This document shows, in pieces, positions 1-10,902 of a stretch of DNA of 64,000 nt. A program made the translations under genes and the position numbers. Origin of the DNA: Gracilaria domingensis (taxonomy: Eukaryota; Rhodophyta; Florideophyceae; Gracilariales; Gracilariaceae); assembly GCA_022539475.1 (NCBI GenBank), contig VCMS01000083.1, forward strand, positions 62,001 through 126,000, read 5' to 3'. The notes under the pieces are model-generated. The model saw nothing but the letters and a program-made list of their open reading frames with translations. It did not search any database and had not been told where the DNA came from. Position 1 is the stretch's first letter; each line of letters opens with the position of its first letter.

Positions 1-1187
1 GTGCCGGTGAACGAGCCGGTGGTACCGTCTCCGCCGAACACCGCACCACTCCCAGGGGCAATGCCACCTATCACCACGGAGCCGTCACCAATGCTTGAGA
101 TGAAGCCAGTGCCGGTTCCGCTTACAACACCAGGCACTGGTGCCACTGACGCTGCTGGCGTGGGGTCAGGAGAGAGGCTTGCTGGAAGAGGAGAAGCCGA
201 CGGTGCTACGGATGCGGTAGGCGCAGCGGTCATCGTTGTGTCTGCCAAAGGAGAAACCGTCGGCGTGGTGGATACGATGGGCGTAGCAGTCACCGTAGTG
301 TCTGGCAAAGGAGACCCCGTCGGTGTGACCGATACTGCAGGCGTTGCAGTCATAGTGCTGTCAGCGAAAGGAGAAACCGTCGGCGTGATGGATACGACAG
401 GCGTAGCAGTCACAGTGGTGTTTGCGACGGGAGAAACCGTCGGCGTGGCAGTCATTGTCGTATCTACGAAAGGAGAAACTGGTGGCGTAATGGATGCAGT
501 AGGCGTAGCAGTCATTGTGGTATCTGCGAAAGGGGAAACCGTTGGAGTGATTGATTCGGTAGGAGCGGCAGTCATTGTGGTGTCTGCGAAAGCAGAAACC
601 GTTGGTGTAGTGGATACAAGAGGAGTAGTTATCGCGCTCCCCACCGAAGCAGAGACTGCTGGTGTGATGGATGCAGTAGGAGTGGCAGTCATCGTGATGT
701 CTGCGAAAGCAGAAACCGTTGGCGTAATGGATACAAGAGGAGTAGGAGTTATCGAGCTCCCCACAGAAGCAGATACTGCTGGTGTGATGGATGCAGTAGG
801 AGCAGCAGTCATCGTGATGTCCGCAAAAGCAGAAACAGTTGGAGTGACGGATACGGTAGGTGCCGCAGTCATCGTGGTGTCTGCCGAAGGAGAAACCGTT
901 GGCGTGATCGATACTACAGGAATGGCAGTTGCGGTGCTCCCCGCAGAACCAGAGACGGTTGGCGTAATCAACGGAGTGGGGATTGCAGTGATCGTCGGCC
1001 CGGCAGAAGAGAAGGTAGATGGCGTAACAGAAGCCGAAGGCGATGCAGAAGGCGAAGGGCCTGGGAAAAGGTCAGGGAACAGGCTGGACAAGAAATCTTC
1101 GAAGGATGTTGTCGTCTGGCGGGTGACCGGAGAGGCTGTCACAGAGAGTACAAACATGGACAGAAAGAAAACAAACTTCTTCAACAT
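1..1187 (-). CDS. Secreted Thr/Pro-rich tandem-repeat protein (C-terminus cut by window edge)
   Basis: Read on the minus strand this is one uninterrupted frame from an ATG at 1187 to the window edge. It begins with a classic signal peptide (MLKKFVFFLSMFVLSVTA, then SP), followed by a short polar stretch, a Pro/Ser segment, about 14 copies of a 20-residue repeat of the type TPTVSPFADTTMTATPTASI, and at the edge a Gly-rich non-repeat part (GTGTGFISSIGDGSVVIGG). A cell-wall or extracellular mucin-like glycoprotein is the natural reading, with Thr/Ser-Pro repeats as likely O-glycosylation sites; no catalytic domain is visible. The opposite strand is also open for 409 codons, but that frame lacks a signal peptide and gives monotonous Val/Ala/Gly text, so it is a shadow. 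Function is inferred from composition only. Confidence 0.85.
   Translation of the reverse strand, partial: MLKKFVFFLSMFVLSVTASPVTRQTTTSFEDFLSSLFPDLFPGPSPSASPSASVTPSTFSSAGPTITAIPTPLITPTVSGSAGSTATAIPVVSITPTVSPSADTTMTAAPTVSVTPTVSAFADITMTAAPTASITPAVSASVGSSITPTPLVSITPTVSAFADITMTATPTASITPAVSASVGSAITTPLVSTTPTVSAFADTTMTAAPTESITPTVSPFADTTMTATPTASITPPVSPFVDTTMTATPTVSPVANTTVTATPVVSITPTVSPFADSTMTATPAVSVTPTGSPLPDTTVTATPIVSTTPTVSPLADTTMTAAPTASVAPSASPLPASLSPDPTPAASVAPVPGVVSGTGTGFISSIGDGSVVIGGIAPGSGAVFGGDGTTGSFTG
181..1020. repeat. 60-bp in-frame tandem repeat array
   Basis: About 14 imperfect copies of a 60-bp unit, visible as a near-exact line-by-line periodicity. The unit is a multiple of three and encodes the 20-residue Thr/Pro repeat of the minus-strand secreted protein. 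Copies differ mainly by single substitutions; one copy is shorter than the rest. Copy number probably varies between strains. Confidence 0.9.
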
Positions 1188-3517
1188 CGTGGGTGAGACT
1201 TGTATCCAGGGCGGAGATGGTTTCGAGTGAACTGAGCGTCCGGTAATGACGATCGAGTCGGTTGAAGATGATGATCTCTAGGGCTTTTGTAGGAAGCCTG
1301 ATAACTGGAAGAAGAAAGCATCGGGGAGATATCAGGGCGGCGTTATCGATCATGCGGCATATTCTTATCGTAAGAACATCAACGTCATGTACGATACTTG
1401 GCTTTTCGTTGGACGACAAGATACGAGAATAAGCCCGGCAGCATAACATATTGTGTTGCTTGCAATTCAATATCTGTTTGGCCGTTTTAGTGTCAACGAC
1501 ATGGCGGATGTAAGGAATGTACTGTGTACGTTGTACTTGGTAGACATAGAGGCATGGATGGAAATATCGAAAGAGGTGCCACCAACGTATTCTCTTCTTA
1601 TTTCGCCCTCCTTCTATCACAAAAACTCCTTGCATGTTTTCATTGCTGAGAGCACGCCGAGCTGCAGAACGCCCCGTGAGTGTCGAAACGCCTGCACTTG
1701 ACCCATTCTGTTCAATATTATATGAGAGGAGACAGCAAACAGATTCAGTCATTCATGCCTGCCGCAGCAAATCTTTGACCTGTGCGGCGAGGGTTTTTAA
1801 TTTATTGCTGTTAGCGAAGAAGGTTACAGAACCGTAGGCTGCGATTGAAAGATGGCATATGTCACAGTGAGGCAGCGGTATCGATTAGAGCATACCGTGC
1901 GTCACATGGCTATCGATAAGGGTACTTATCGGCAGAAGTTTTCGTTTACACTCAAACTGGTACAAGTTGGATCTTTGAAGAGGTCACGGCATCTACTTAT
2001 ATTGGCGAATTTGCATCAGCCGTAGGGCTGATCTACACCATTCAACACCAACTGACCCCTCCAGACTCAATCGCTCAGCTTGACTGACTTACTGCCCCCA
2101 TTCTTGCGGAGCGAGCCCGAACACGGCACTGCACTGAAATCGTCAGCGAGAAAATCGATAGCGGGATTCTTTAAGTGGTATGAAGAGTGTACCAAGGGTA
2201 GAACCTACCCTTCAAGCGACGACGGCAACGATATGGAGACCATATACAGAAGCTGTTAAGTGTATCGCTGATGCAGATGTAGGAAAAGCTGTGCTTGCAG
2301 TACTCCGCTGGCTATCCCATCACGTTTGTCTGTTCGTCTTGTTCTCCATACGATGAAGTAGCGCTGTTGCCGACAACATGAGCGTAAGGCTCATCTCGAC
2401 CATCCTTGTTCAAGGAGATATGCCCGTTCCTTTGTCCATTCCTTCTGACACATGCATCAAAAGAAGCATAAATCCACTGCAATGATGCTCGTCGGTTCGA
2501 ATCCTCCATCGAACTCGCGTTGTGCTGTCATGATGACCACGAACACTGGAGTACTTTTAAATGACATTCAACAATTATGACACGCACCCGTACTGTCTGC
2601 CATGGTTTTCTGACATTTCCGCATCACTCATACCTCCCCTATGAGGTGAGCCAGGATACCAATTTGCGTGGCTGAGAAGGAGCCACCTCTTCAGCCAGAA
2701 CAATGGGATTTGGCCGGATATGCTTCGAGGCAAAGCAAGTGTGCTACGAAAGCACCTTCAGACGTATTTATCGAAGGTGCACTGTATTCACGTTTACACA
2801 TAACCCCCTTCAAGATAAAATCCGCTGTGCACAACGCTTTCTACCGTACTCCTCGAGAAGGAGAACGGACGAGTGGTGAGCCCATCCATTGTACGCCCAA
2901 GCGATATTGAGTGCAGCGGTCATCTTTAGCACCTGATGAACATGTACAGGTATGGGGTACAGATTTTTCCGTATCAAAGGGATGGGGAAAGTTCATCATT
3001 TCCGCCGCAGAGCTCGGTATAATGCCAGATCGTGTTCTGTATTCGCTCATCACGTTGAGCAAACAGAGCTTCCGGCGCCGGGAATGATTTTCACGAGTCA
3101 GGATCATGTTTTGCGTCCTTTGACTGCAGTGAAGACGCAGAGCTCCACATCCGTTCTATCTTTCAACGATCTCCAAGAAGCTCCTGGATAAGGGAATTTC
3201 AGCTACACGTACACGTATAACAACGTGTACCCGTACACTGTAAGGCTTCACGTAACAATTCTCCTGAGTCACAATTCTCAAGAAGCTGAGATGAAAATTT
3301 CATTTTTTTTAGAATTTAATTCTATTCCGATTGCTACAATTCAGTTCAGCTGACAACGCTCTCGTTGGAGACGTTGCGAGCGTGTCAGATCCAATTTACA
3401 GTGATTATGATTTACATGTCGAACCATAAGTCAAGCCTCGTGAAAAACTTTTTAATTTTTAACTTTCCAAGAAGTTCAAGAAAGTTTCAGAAAGTGTTCC
3501 TTGCATACTTGAATCAA
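1188..3517. other. Intergenic, no supported gene
   Basis: Several short open frames on both strands, none with a signal peptide, domain or convincing composition. A tRNA B-box-like string occurs near 2494 but has no matching A box or stems. Nothing else recognisable. Confidence 0.5.
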
Positions 3518-4660
3518 TCAGAAAGATGCACATTGCCCGCTAGCAAGAAGCGTAATTGTGTTTCCAGATCCGGTTGGCGCCGGAGAATTGTCAACGCATG
3601 ACAGCTCTGAGAAAGTGTTGTCAGTGATGGATACGCCACCAGTGTTCTTCGTAACCGTTGCCACATTTCCATTGTTGTTAGAAAGAGAGACATTGTCGTT
3701 TCCAGTAATGGTCACTGAGAAGTCTGTGTTGGAATCAAAAGTCACAGGACCGCTGTTGTTCTCGATCACTATGTCCTCGAGTGAAAAGCTAGATCCCGAA
3801 ATCTCAACTCCCGCCCCGGATCGGATTGCAGTATCGCCAACAAAGTTGCTGTTCACCACTTTTACCAACCCTGAAGTGCCCGAAAATGTTGCATCACTGT
3901 CGGTTTGAGTGTCATCAATCGTGACAGCTCCGTCCAAATTCGTGATAGATACGTCACTGATCGTTGAAGACTTGACAACTACACTCCCAGTTTGGTCTAC
4001 GACTATGAAGTCTCCGGAGGAAATCGTGGCTCCGCTCAAATCTACGTTGCCAGTTCCCTTCTCCACGGAAATCGTCCCGGTGATTGACGAAGCAGTGCAC
4101 GTCGGGGGGCCTATTGCTAGCAGATCCCCACTGTTCTCAGAAATCGTCACCATTCCAGCAACGGAAGCAGAGCACAAGGAGATTTCACTAGAACCCTTTG
4201 ACACGAATATTCCACCGCCACCAATTGTACCGCCGTCCACAGATATATCCTTCGAGGAGGTGCTGGAAATGCCAGTGATAGAGCCTTTAATCACAGCACT
4301 TCCTGAAGAAAGCAGAGATACACTTCCCACAGAACTCGAAGTGTCAATTGTGAGCGTGGCTGTTGGAGAATTTGCTGATGAAACCAATCCGTTGACAGTA
4401 GTAGTTCCAGAAAGCAGAATATCACCAGATCCATCTCCGCTAACACTTCCAAGAATCTCAGTAGCTCCCAAAGTTGAAAGTGATCCGCTGCTTAGCACCG
4501 TGACAGAACCTGTTACAAAGGCGCCATCCAGAGTGCATGATCCGCCATTGACCGTCACACTAGCAAGATTACCACTGAGCGTACCTGAGCATATTGTTTG
4601 GGAAAGGCATAGAAGAGGGAGGCAAAAGAGAGCGAGGCCGAATAGAATCCTAGGGGCCAT
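3518..4660 (-). CDS. Secreted beta-helix-like repeat protein, 380 aa
   Basis: Starts at an ATG at 4660 with a signal peptide (MAPRILFGLALFCLPLLCLS). The mature part is almost entirely Ser/Thr/Gly/Val/Asp/Asn with short degenerate turns such as ISLCSASVAG, VTFDSNTDFSVTIT and VSLSNNNGN. This pattern of alternating small and aliphatic residues with Asn ladders is typical of right-handed parallel beta-helix or adhesin-like extracellular proteins. Cysteines occur near the N-terminus, once in the middle and near the C-terminus. No pectate-lyase catalytic motif was seen, so a structural or adhesive role outside the cell is more likely than an enzyme, but this is inference. A TATA box lies about 100 bp upstream. 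The gene is a single exon. The long plus-strand frame over the same region is a shadow. Confidence 0.85.
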   Translation of the reverse strand: MAPRILFGLALFCLPLLCLSQTICSGTLSGNLASVTVNGGSCTLDGAFVTGSVTVLSSGSLSTLGATEILGSVSGDGSGDILLSGTTTVNGLVSSANSPTATLTIDTSSSVGSVSLLSSGSAVIKGSITGISSTSSKDISVDGGTIGGGGIFVSKGSSEISLCSASVAGMVTISENSGDLLAIGPPTCTASSITGTISVEKGTGNVDLSGATISSGDFIVVDQTGSVVVKSSTISDVSITNLDGAVTIDDTQTDSDATFSGTSGLVKVVNSNFVGDTAIRSGAGVEISGSSFSLEDIVIENNSGPVTFDSNTDFSVTITGNDNVSLSNNNGNVATVTKNTGGVSITDNTFSELSCVDNSPAPTGSGNTITLLASGQCASF

Positions 4661-4756
4661 GGTGGTTCCAGAGAGAGAAAGAAGCCGTGATGAATGGAAA
4701 CCGGGATGGTAGATAAAGGCATGGTGGGTGCGGAACGAGAAAGAATGAAGGCCAGA

Positions 4757-4763
4757 TTTATAG
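4757..4763 (-). promoter_or_regulatory. TATA box of the beta-helix protein gene
   Basis: TATAAAT on the minus strand, about 97-103 bp upstream of the ATG at 4660, the same spacing class as at other genes in this window. Confidence 0.6.
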
Positions 4764-7509
4764 AGAGGCAGATGTGCAGTCGTTCTGCGTTTCTCACACC
4801 TATCTCGCGAGACCTATTCGATGTGGAAGAAATTAAACGTTTGACGAATCTTAGCAAATTGAGCTCCGCTTAGCACAACTCTGCGTCCCAGACGACTTAA
4901 TGAAACGAAGCTTTCGGACACAACCAAGCGTGATGATTCATTCATAACCTCACCGTTAGGAACACACACAACTCGCAAGTGGTTTGTGGATGATAGCCAG
5001 GTTTTGCACTATGACAGCACCAAGGCAACCAAGATCGCAATTCTTGGCTCTAGATTAACAACTGTCTTCACCCCTCTAAGAAAAATGTCACCCTCTTAGA
5101 TGGATTCTTCTCATCGTTTAGCTTCCAGAGCTCTGTCTCACAGCTCAAAAGAAGTTCTGAATTGAAACTTGAGCATTTTGGTGTGTGTAACGTCGTAATG
5201 ATAGCTTCACGAGAGCTGGCGGCATACATAATTCGTGGCCATGAACTCTACAAGCCAAGGTAAGGTTAGGTAGATTTCCAAGTCTTGGAAACTTGAATGG
5301 AAGAGATGGCAGAATCGACAGGCAATGGATAACGTCAGAGGATCCTCTGTGTTCCTGGCGATACTAGCTCTGGATGCGCATCGAAAGCCATACACGTGGA
5401 ACCGTTTTCAAATTGTCAGATTTGCACAATTCAAATAAATTACACAGCCGTTTTGGAGTCCAACGCCTTCACCTTCAGCGACGTTAGCTCTTGACGGATT
5501 CCTTGTCATTGGAATAAGGTATAGAACTTGGAAAAAAGGTACAAAGCTGGCGTAGTACAGCAGTGGCCGATGAGATGAATTATATGCTTCAGGCAGGAAT
5601 CACGATATCGTTTTGTGATCTAGTAATTAAACGAGCGAGTTGACCGCTTTATAACCCTTGCTCTTGACTGGTTACCAGGGGCGGGCATGGGTAGGGCAGT
5701 TCCACCGTGCTATTCATTTAGGAAATATGTCATTGTGGCATTTATCCAGCGAAAGATTTCAATTCAGTTTTGCTTGTAGAACTCAGATGATCATCCAACT
5801 GTAATTGCAAAAACCCTTCCCGAAAGGACACTGATTCAGTGTGTTCAACTGGAGCCGACGCCTTTCCCTCCCCGACGCACCTCGACCAACATGCCCAGAA
5901 GCATATGTTCCAGCAGTGTACGCAGAGCGTTGAAAGATCAGTGCCCGGTGGCGACGTAGTACCAGCAGCACGCAAGTCTGCACGCCGCGTCCAATCCGCC
6001 CTGCCAACGCATTCCGCCAGCTCTCCATCCCATCTCGGAAGCGACCCAAGTGCCAGCCGCGCACAAGGTGCAGACGCATCCACAAGGTGCGGACGCATCC
6101 ACGCCCCCGTGCGTCAAGGCCACCCGGCAACGGCAGCAGCAGCAGCAGCAGCCGCGGCAGCGGCAACGGCAGCGGCAGCGTTTGCCCTCCAATCTGTCAA
6201 GGTGGACACGTTGTGTTCGTCGGCGCGTTGAACAGGGTGTCCACGAGCACCGTAGCAAAGGGACCATCCGTTGTCTGGGGAATCCATCCCAAGACGGTTA
6301 GGTGTACCAAATTTACACGTACTTATATAACGGGCTACACGTTGTGTAAGCCCGGTGGGCGTGCAATTTGACAAAGTTGCATAGTGCAACGCACCGGCCC
6401 GCGCATGGCCCATGTCAGCAAATCCCGGGTGGGCACTTAGATAAAGCAAAACCAGTTCAGTAGTACACAGTTGGAATGGACCCCCTCCAGACTGCGACAG
6501 TACTCGTTTTGAACAAGATTATTCCGCTTGTTCGAGTTCTATCAGTTAGAAATGCTTTCTTGTTGTATGCTTCGTACAATTTTTTCAATGCTTTCTTCCC
6601 TTGTCGTTCCATCTGTTCCACGTCTTTCCATGTTTCATTTGCTTTCCTTTGTTGCTTCCGTGTGCAAGGGAGGAAAACATAATATAATCCTGATGGCGCG
6701 CAGCGAATCGTAAGCATTGTCTTGTTGAGCTTGACTGTTTTCTGTCGTTCCAAGTCAATCCTGAGGAGAACCTCTTTGTTTATTTTAAGAAATCCAAATT
6801 TTGTAATACCGACAGAAGGTTACAGTAGCGGCAGTGCCGCCAGCGAGGAATTGTAGACTTTTCCCGCTGCGACCCCTTCTCCGGATATATCGGGAGTCTC
6901 AGCTCCTCCTAACCCCCCGAGCGCCGCGCAGCGACGACAACATTTAGATCGGCTTTCTCAAGTTGCACGAGTCACCCAGCCCACCACTGGAAGTCAGGAT
7001 CACTTTCAAACTGTGTTGAAGTGGTACATGACACAATTGTGTCAAGATTACATTTTGAAACTTCTGAATTCGAACAAGAAGTTTTTTAATCAAATTACAA
7101 AATAAAAACTAACTTGGACGTACCCTGTAATATGTTGTAGTGGTTAAAATATTATTTTAACCTCCACTAAAACTCTTTCAGACTGACTGTTTCTCCCTGA
7201 TTGTGCTCGGCAAGGTACCGATGTCCCAACCGACGGTATATGCTGCAAGCTTGTAGGTTATCTACCTTTTGACAGATTGGCGACGAGAGGAGATCTTGGT
7301 AACAAGGGATCTTCTGTGAGCAGCGGAACCTGGTGCTGTTATGACGACGATGTTTTTGAGACACGAGATAGGGAGCAAACCTTTGTCGTTACCTACGTCA
7401 GAAAACATGAAGAGAAACGTTGTGAATTCATAGATGGAATTGTCGCTCAGCGAACGGCTGACAAAAAAAAAAAGGTTCACCACACAAAGGTTACTCTTTC
7501 TATTGCTCG
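4764..7509. other. Intergenic; (GCA)n microsatellite, no supported gene
   Basis: Open frames between 5742 and 6450 on both strands are driven by GC-rich composition and a trinucleotide repeat and show no domain. The rest has only short frames. Confidence 0.45.
6130..6181. repeat. Imperfect GCA/GGC trinucleotide repeat
   Basis: A run of CAG/GCA/CGG triplets of about 50 bp, giving poly-Gln, poly-Ala or poly-Ser text in different frames; this explains the cluster of overlapping ORFs here. Confidence 0.85.
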
Positions 7510-7516
7510 TATAAAT
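7510..7516 (+). promoter_or_regulatory. TATA box
   Basis: TATAAAT about 85 bp upstream of the ATG at 7597 of the secreted 183-aa protein gene. Confidence 0.6.
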
Positions 7517-7596
7517 GGAGCACCAACGTTCTAAACGTTCTCGAAGAACACTCAAACTTCTTTCGAACGAGAGAAAGAGATACAGTAAGCTTCAAC

Positions 7597-8148
7597 ATGT
7601 TTGCAACTACAATCTGCTTCTGGTTATTAGTTGGTTCTGTGGCTGCATCCGGCTGTTCAACCAATGCCCCATTCTCGCCCGGCATAATAGGCCGGCGGTT
7701 GTATCAATTTCGGCCATGCTATCCAACTCGCTGGACTTCAAGCAGCACCGTGGAAGTGAACGCCACGCACATCATCTACTATCCTTTTCACTCAAACTAC
7801 AACTACGGTCAGTTCTGCGTTGAGTACTACCTTTTCAAGCTGAATCGATGGGCACCGATGATGACGCACTACCCGTACTTGGATATGCCTGAAACCAATG
7901 GATTCGAGATGTGCGGTACGGAACAAGAAAGGCAGAAGACTGTGGCATGGCCACAGGGTGCGACTCGAAACGATTTCATTGCTGGACTGAACGAAACCAT
8001 TACAGGGTTGACTTTGTTGCGGGATTCGGATTGTAGACGAGAAGGATTCGGCGTCAACGAAACCGAATATCAGCACCCGTGGTTGGAGGCACCTATCACC
8101 TATTTGCATTCTGTAGCTTATAACTACGGCATCTGTTTGGACAACTGA
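7597..8148 (+). CDS. Small secreted glycoprotein, 183 aa, unknown family
   Basis: Starts at an ATG at 7597 with a signal peptide (MFATTICFWLLVGSVAA). The mature part has six cysteines spread over its length, including one three residues from the end, and three N-glycosylation sequons (NAT, NET, NET). It is rich in Tyr, Trp, Pro and Asn, for example YNYGQFCVEYYLFKL and AYNYGICLDN. This suggests a compact, disulfide-bonded extracellular domain. I do not recognise the family. Single exon, TATA box upstream, no overlap with neighbours. Codon use resembles the other secreted-protein genes nearby. The minus-strand open frames over it have no such features. Confidence 0.85.
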   Translation: MFATTICFWLLVGSVAASGCSTNAPFSPGIIGRRLYQFRPCYPTRWTSSSTVEVNATHIIYYPFHSNYNYGQFCVEYYLFKLNRWAPMMTHYPYLDMPETNGFEMCGTEQERQKTVAWPQGATRNDFIAGLNETITGLTLLRDSDCRREGFGVNETEYQHPWLEAPITYLHSVAYNYGICLDN

Positions 8149-9145
8149 GAAACTGGGGCGATAGAACAACGAGGAATGATGCTGACAATATAGCAGATAT
8201 ATTTCTTCCTTCACATTAAGACATGGAGTCCATAACTTTGGCAGTGGGCGAAATCGATTGATGTTGGCCTTCAAAGCGCGACGTTACGTCGGGTTTCCTA
8301 CAAGAAATTGAAAGAATTAAATTTGAGTATCTTCAAAAAAGTACGCAACATTCACTTGCTCTGATTCTTCTCTTTTCACTCCTCGTGGAAGGGTTGATTT
8401 ACTCAAGTGCCACAAGCGTATTCGCCGCTGCCCATTTCACCAGAACCTCTATCATCGGCCATATTCCCGGGCCAACGATTCGGCAGATGGTGAGGCCTCT
8501 TCATGACTGCCGTTGTCTTAATTAAAAAAAGATGTAGAGAGGAAGCAATCAGAGCAATCAGAGCATGCCTGTGTACGCAGTGAACCAAGTGCTCATGGCA
8601 AAGAGATTGAGAACGCACTGGCAACCACGAGAATGAACTATTCGGGGACTGCTATTGCCAATCGTAATCACCAAGGAATCATCGAGGGTCATTTCGACTT
8701 GGTCAGCAGCGCGGTCGGGAGCGCCGACGCCCCCAGTGTCAACATGCAGCATCCTCAACGACTGGTATTTGGAGGTTTGTCGGTGCAAAGGGTGGGGACA
8801 CCAAGACGACGCCCACACGTTGATCACTTCGTCTCCTTTTCGCAGATTTTGTGATTTGGTTTTTTTGAAAATTGTATTCAAGAACTTTTGTAGGCTGACA
8901 GTGGGAGCACCATGCAAGAAACATACAGTGTAATTCATTCTGGATGCTTCCAGTTCCCGACATGGACGACCATCGCAAGCGCAAAAGAGTGGGCAAACGG
9001 AGAAACAGAGGGCAGAAGAATCTAAGCTTTACTCTCCAAACAGGTGATAAGGCGGAGATACACCTTGTGTTCCCTTCCCCAAACCGTACCACAACAACCA
9101 ACAGCGCCCACCTTCTTCAACAGCAACACGGTACTGTCAAACCCG
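8149..9145. other. Intergenic, no supported gene
   Basis: Several frames of 70-130 codons on both strands between 8400 and 9100 overlap each other and show no signal peptide, motif or repeat. Confidence 0.45.
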
Positions 9146-9388
9146 TTAAACACAGACATTGTTGCTACAGTCATCACACGGACCACCAGCAAACCAACAA
9201 TCATATACATCGTAGCAATACTCCCCACACACATCCTTCCGAATCGTGCGGAACAGCCTATTCCTCCAACGAGCGTAAGGGCTACGGGCGGCGTGTTCCG
9301 TCTTCATGCCGAGCGGGAATGTGGGCGAGGCAACGGTAACACCGCACATGATGGCCAAAAAGGCCACAAACACAAAGCGGAAAGCCAT
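9146..9388 (-). CDS. Six-cysteine knottin-like secreted peptide, 80 aa
   Basis: The open frame extends upstream of 9388, but the second Met starts an obvious signal peptide (MAFRFVFVAFLAIMCGVTVA), and a TATA box sits about 90 bp upstream, so I start here. After a basic linker containing RWRNRLFRTIRK comes a C-terminal module with six cysteines spaced C-x3-C-x5-C-x6-C-x2-C-x4-C. This is the order and approximate spacing of inhibitor-cystine-knot peptides such as potato carboxypeptidase inhibitor (C-x3-C-x5-C-x5-C-x2-C-x6-C). The basic stretch could be a propeptide processing site, giving a mature peptide of about 30 residues. A protease inhibitor or antimicrobial role is inference from the cysteine pattern only. 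Confidence 0.75.
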   Translation of the reverse strand: MAFRFVFVAFLAIMCGVTVASPTFPLGMKTEHAARSPYARWRNRLFRTIRKDVCGEYCYDVYDCWFAGGPCDDCSNNVCV

Positions 9389-9472
9389 GTTTCGTTCTCT
9401 GAAAGGTTGAGGTGAGGTGAAGGGAGGTGAGTTGGTGCACAGGGGTTGAACCAAGACAATGATCTGATGCTC

Positions 9473-9479
9473 TTATATA
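9473..9479 (-). promoter_or_regulatory. TATA box of the knottin-like gene
   Basis: TATATAA on the minus strand about 85-91 bp upstream of the chosen ATG at 9388; it lies inside the longer frame and therefore argues for the downstream start. Confidence 0.65.
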
Positions 9480-10101
9480 GCCGTGGGTGGGAGTTCTCTT
9501 GGATATCGAGATAAGCTTGCTTGGAAGCAAAGCTAAGCCAGGCCGATTGAGACCGGCAATGAACAAAAGACATTGTTCATCATTGACAGCTTTTCTTTGG
9601 ATGCAAATGTCGCTCGCTGAGCCGCTCGCGTTGGCGAAGGTTGTGCTGGAACATGCTGTCTGTGCAAGACCGTGTCTGTTTCGTGGTTGTGGCGCTTGCG
9701 AATGAGTAGTACGCACTGTGTGCTGAGAGCAGCGCGCACTGAGAGAACGAATGTGGCCACAGGAGCGCGTCAACAAGCGCTCAAGATTGGATGCAAGCGT
9801 TGATGCAGGCATTGGCGAGAAGCGTCGAGATGAGAGAACAGGTATTGAGGTACCCTTGGTAGGGATAGATTAGGGCTTTGCCAAACGCGTTGATGCAAGC
9901 GTTGATGCAAACGCCAGCGTAGAACATCGAGATGCGTTCAGCATACTTGTGAGGTCGTCAGCGGTCGTGAGAGTATCTGCATCCTGCTTGTTGGATGGGG
10001 GGCACCTACAACGCATTGCTGTCTGAGGAGATTCGAGATCTGGATGTCCTATGATGTATCGAGTTAGCAATCATTTTATTCTCAAATTGGCGCTCCTACT
10101 C

Positions 10102-10734
10102 TCACGGATATGCTAGAGCAGGCATCTTGCGCACCCACCTGTCCTCGACCACTTCGTTGGCAACAAAATCGGCGGCGTCCTTGAATCCTATCTTGAAATT
10201 GCCCTCGTTGAGCATCTTGTCTCTCACAATATACGGTTTGCGTTCACAGTCCACTAGATACGACAAACGCACACTGGTCCACTCCAAGTCATCACTTTCG
10301 CTCAAAATAGTTTCCATCCTCGCCATATCAATGTATGTGTTCATGAGATACCGACGAATGATGCTGTTGTAAAACGCAGGGGCCTTATCTTCCTCATCCA
10401 CTCCGCTAGACGAGAGCACAATTATGCGCTTCATCCCCAACTGTCTCATGGCGCCTCTCACAGCTCGGACCGCGTCGCTGTACAGCGACGTTCGTTTGCG
10501 CGCGCTGCGAAGCGCGCCAGTTCCCAGCGCGGAGATCACCGCATCGCTTCCCTTGAGCGCGGCGAGAATTGAGGGTTGGTCGCTGAGGTCTATCTTGCGG
10601 ACCTTCACTCCTTCGGTGGGCTGGACTGTCGACGGGCGGCGCACTGCTGCCGTGACGGTGTGACCGTTTTGGACGAGCTGGTCGACGATTTCAGAGCCGG
10701 TCTGGCCGTTTGCTCCGAAGACGGTGATGTGCAT
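10102..10734 (-). CDS. NAD(P)-binding Rossmann protein, atypical SDR / NAD(P)H-binding family, 210 aa
   Basis: The protein opens MHITVFGANGQTG, with the G-x-x-G-x-x-G dinucleotide-binding loop at residues 7-13 right after the first beta strand, as in atypical short-chain dehydrogenases and the flavin-reductase/NmrA-like group. An Arg-Arg pair after the second strand (AAVRRPS) suggests NADP(H). Further family features are the GSDAVISALGTGAL segment (fourth strand and following loop) and KRIIVLSSSGVDE (fifth strand with the SSSGV element). The usual length is about 210-220 residues, so the gene looks whole. The frame is open for 56 more codons upstream, but that extension lacks domain character and a TATA box lies within it. 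Substrate is unknown; a soluble oxidoreductase or redox sensor is likely. Confidence 0.85.
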   Translation of the reverse strand: MHITVFGANGQTGSEIVDQLVQNGHTVTAAVRRPSTVQPTEGVKVRKIDLSDQPSILAALKGSDAVISALGTGALRSARKRTSLYSDAVRAVRGAMRQLGMKRIIVLSSSGVDEEDKAPAFYNSIIRRYLMNTYIDMARMETILSESDDLEWTSVRLSYLVDCERKPYIVRDKMLNEGNFKIGFKDAADFVANEVVEDRWVRKMPALAYP

Positions 10735-10841
10735 TGCGAATGAGGGAGATCTGAAAGTAAGGCGAAGTGGTTGCGAAGTTGCGACTTGGAGATCGTCCGC
10801 GACTAAGCATTGCCACCGAAAGACCGAGGAGCACTCACGAG

Positions 10842-10848
10842 CTTTATA
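10842..10848 (-). promoter_or_regulatory. TATA box of the Rossmann protein gene
   Basis: TATAAAG on the minus strand, about 110 bp upstream of the ATG at 10734; consistent with the shorter start. Confidence 0.6.
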
Positions 10849-10902
10849 GAGATAACGAAGAACTCGCGGATGTGGTCCTCTTGACCCGAAGTTGAAAAAC
10901 AC

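Noticed and set aside
1-1230. 409-codon plus-strand ORF
   Set aside because: Shadow of the minus-strand repeat protein; no signal peptide or domain, and the minus strand has both.
2455-2510. Possible tRNA (B box GGTTCGAATCC near 2494)
   Set aside because: No A box or cloverleaf upstream.
3909-4712. 267-codon plus-strand ORF
   Set aside because: Runs antisense to the signal-peptide-bearing beta-helix gene; open because of the low-complexity repeats.
5742-6450. Cluster of overlapping ORFs on both strands
   Set aside because: Caused by a GCA/GGC repeat and GC-rich sequence; frames overlap and none is convincing.
10735-10902. 56-codon N-terminal extension of the Rossmann protein
   Set aside because: Contains the TATA box and lacks domain character; the family starts at the GxxGxxG strand.
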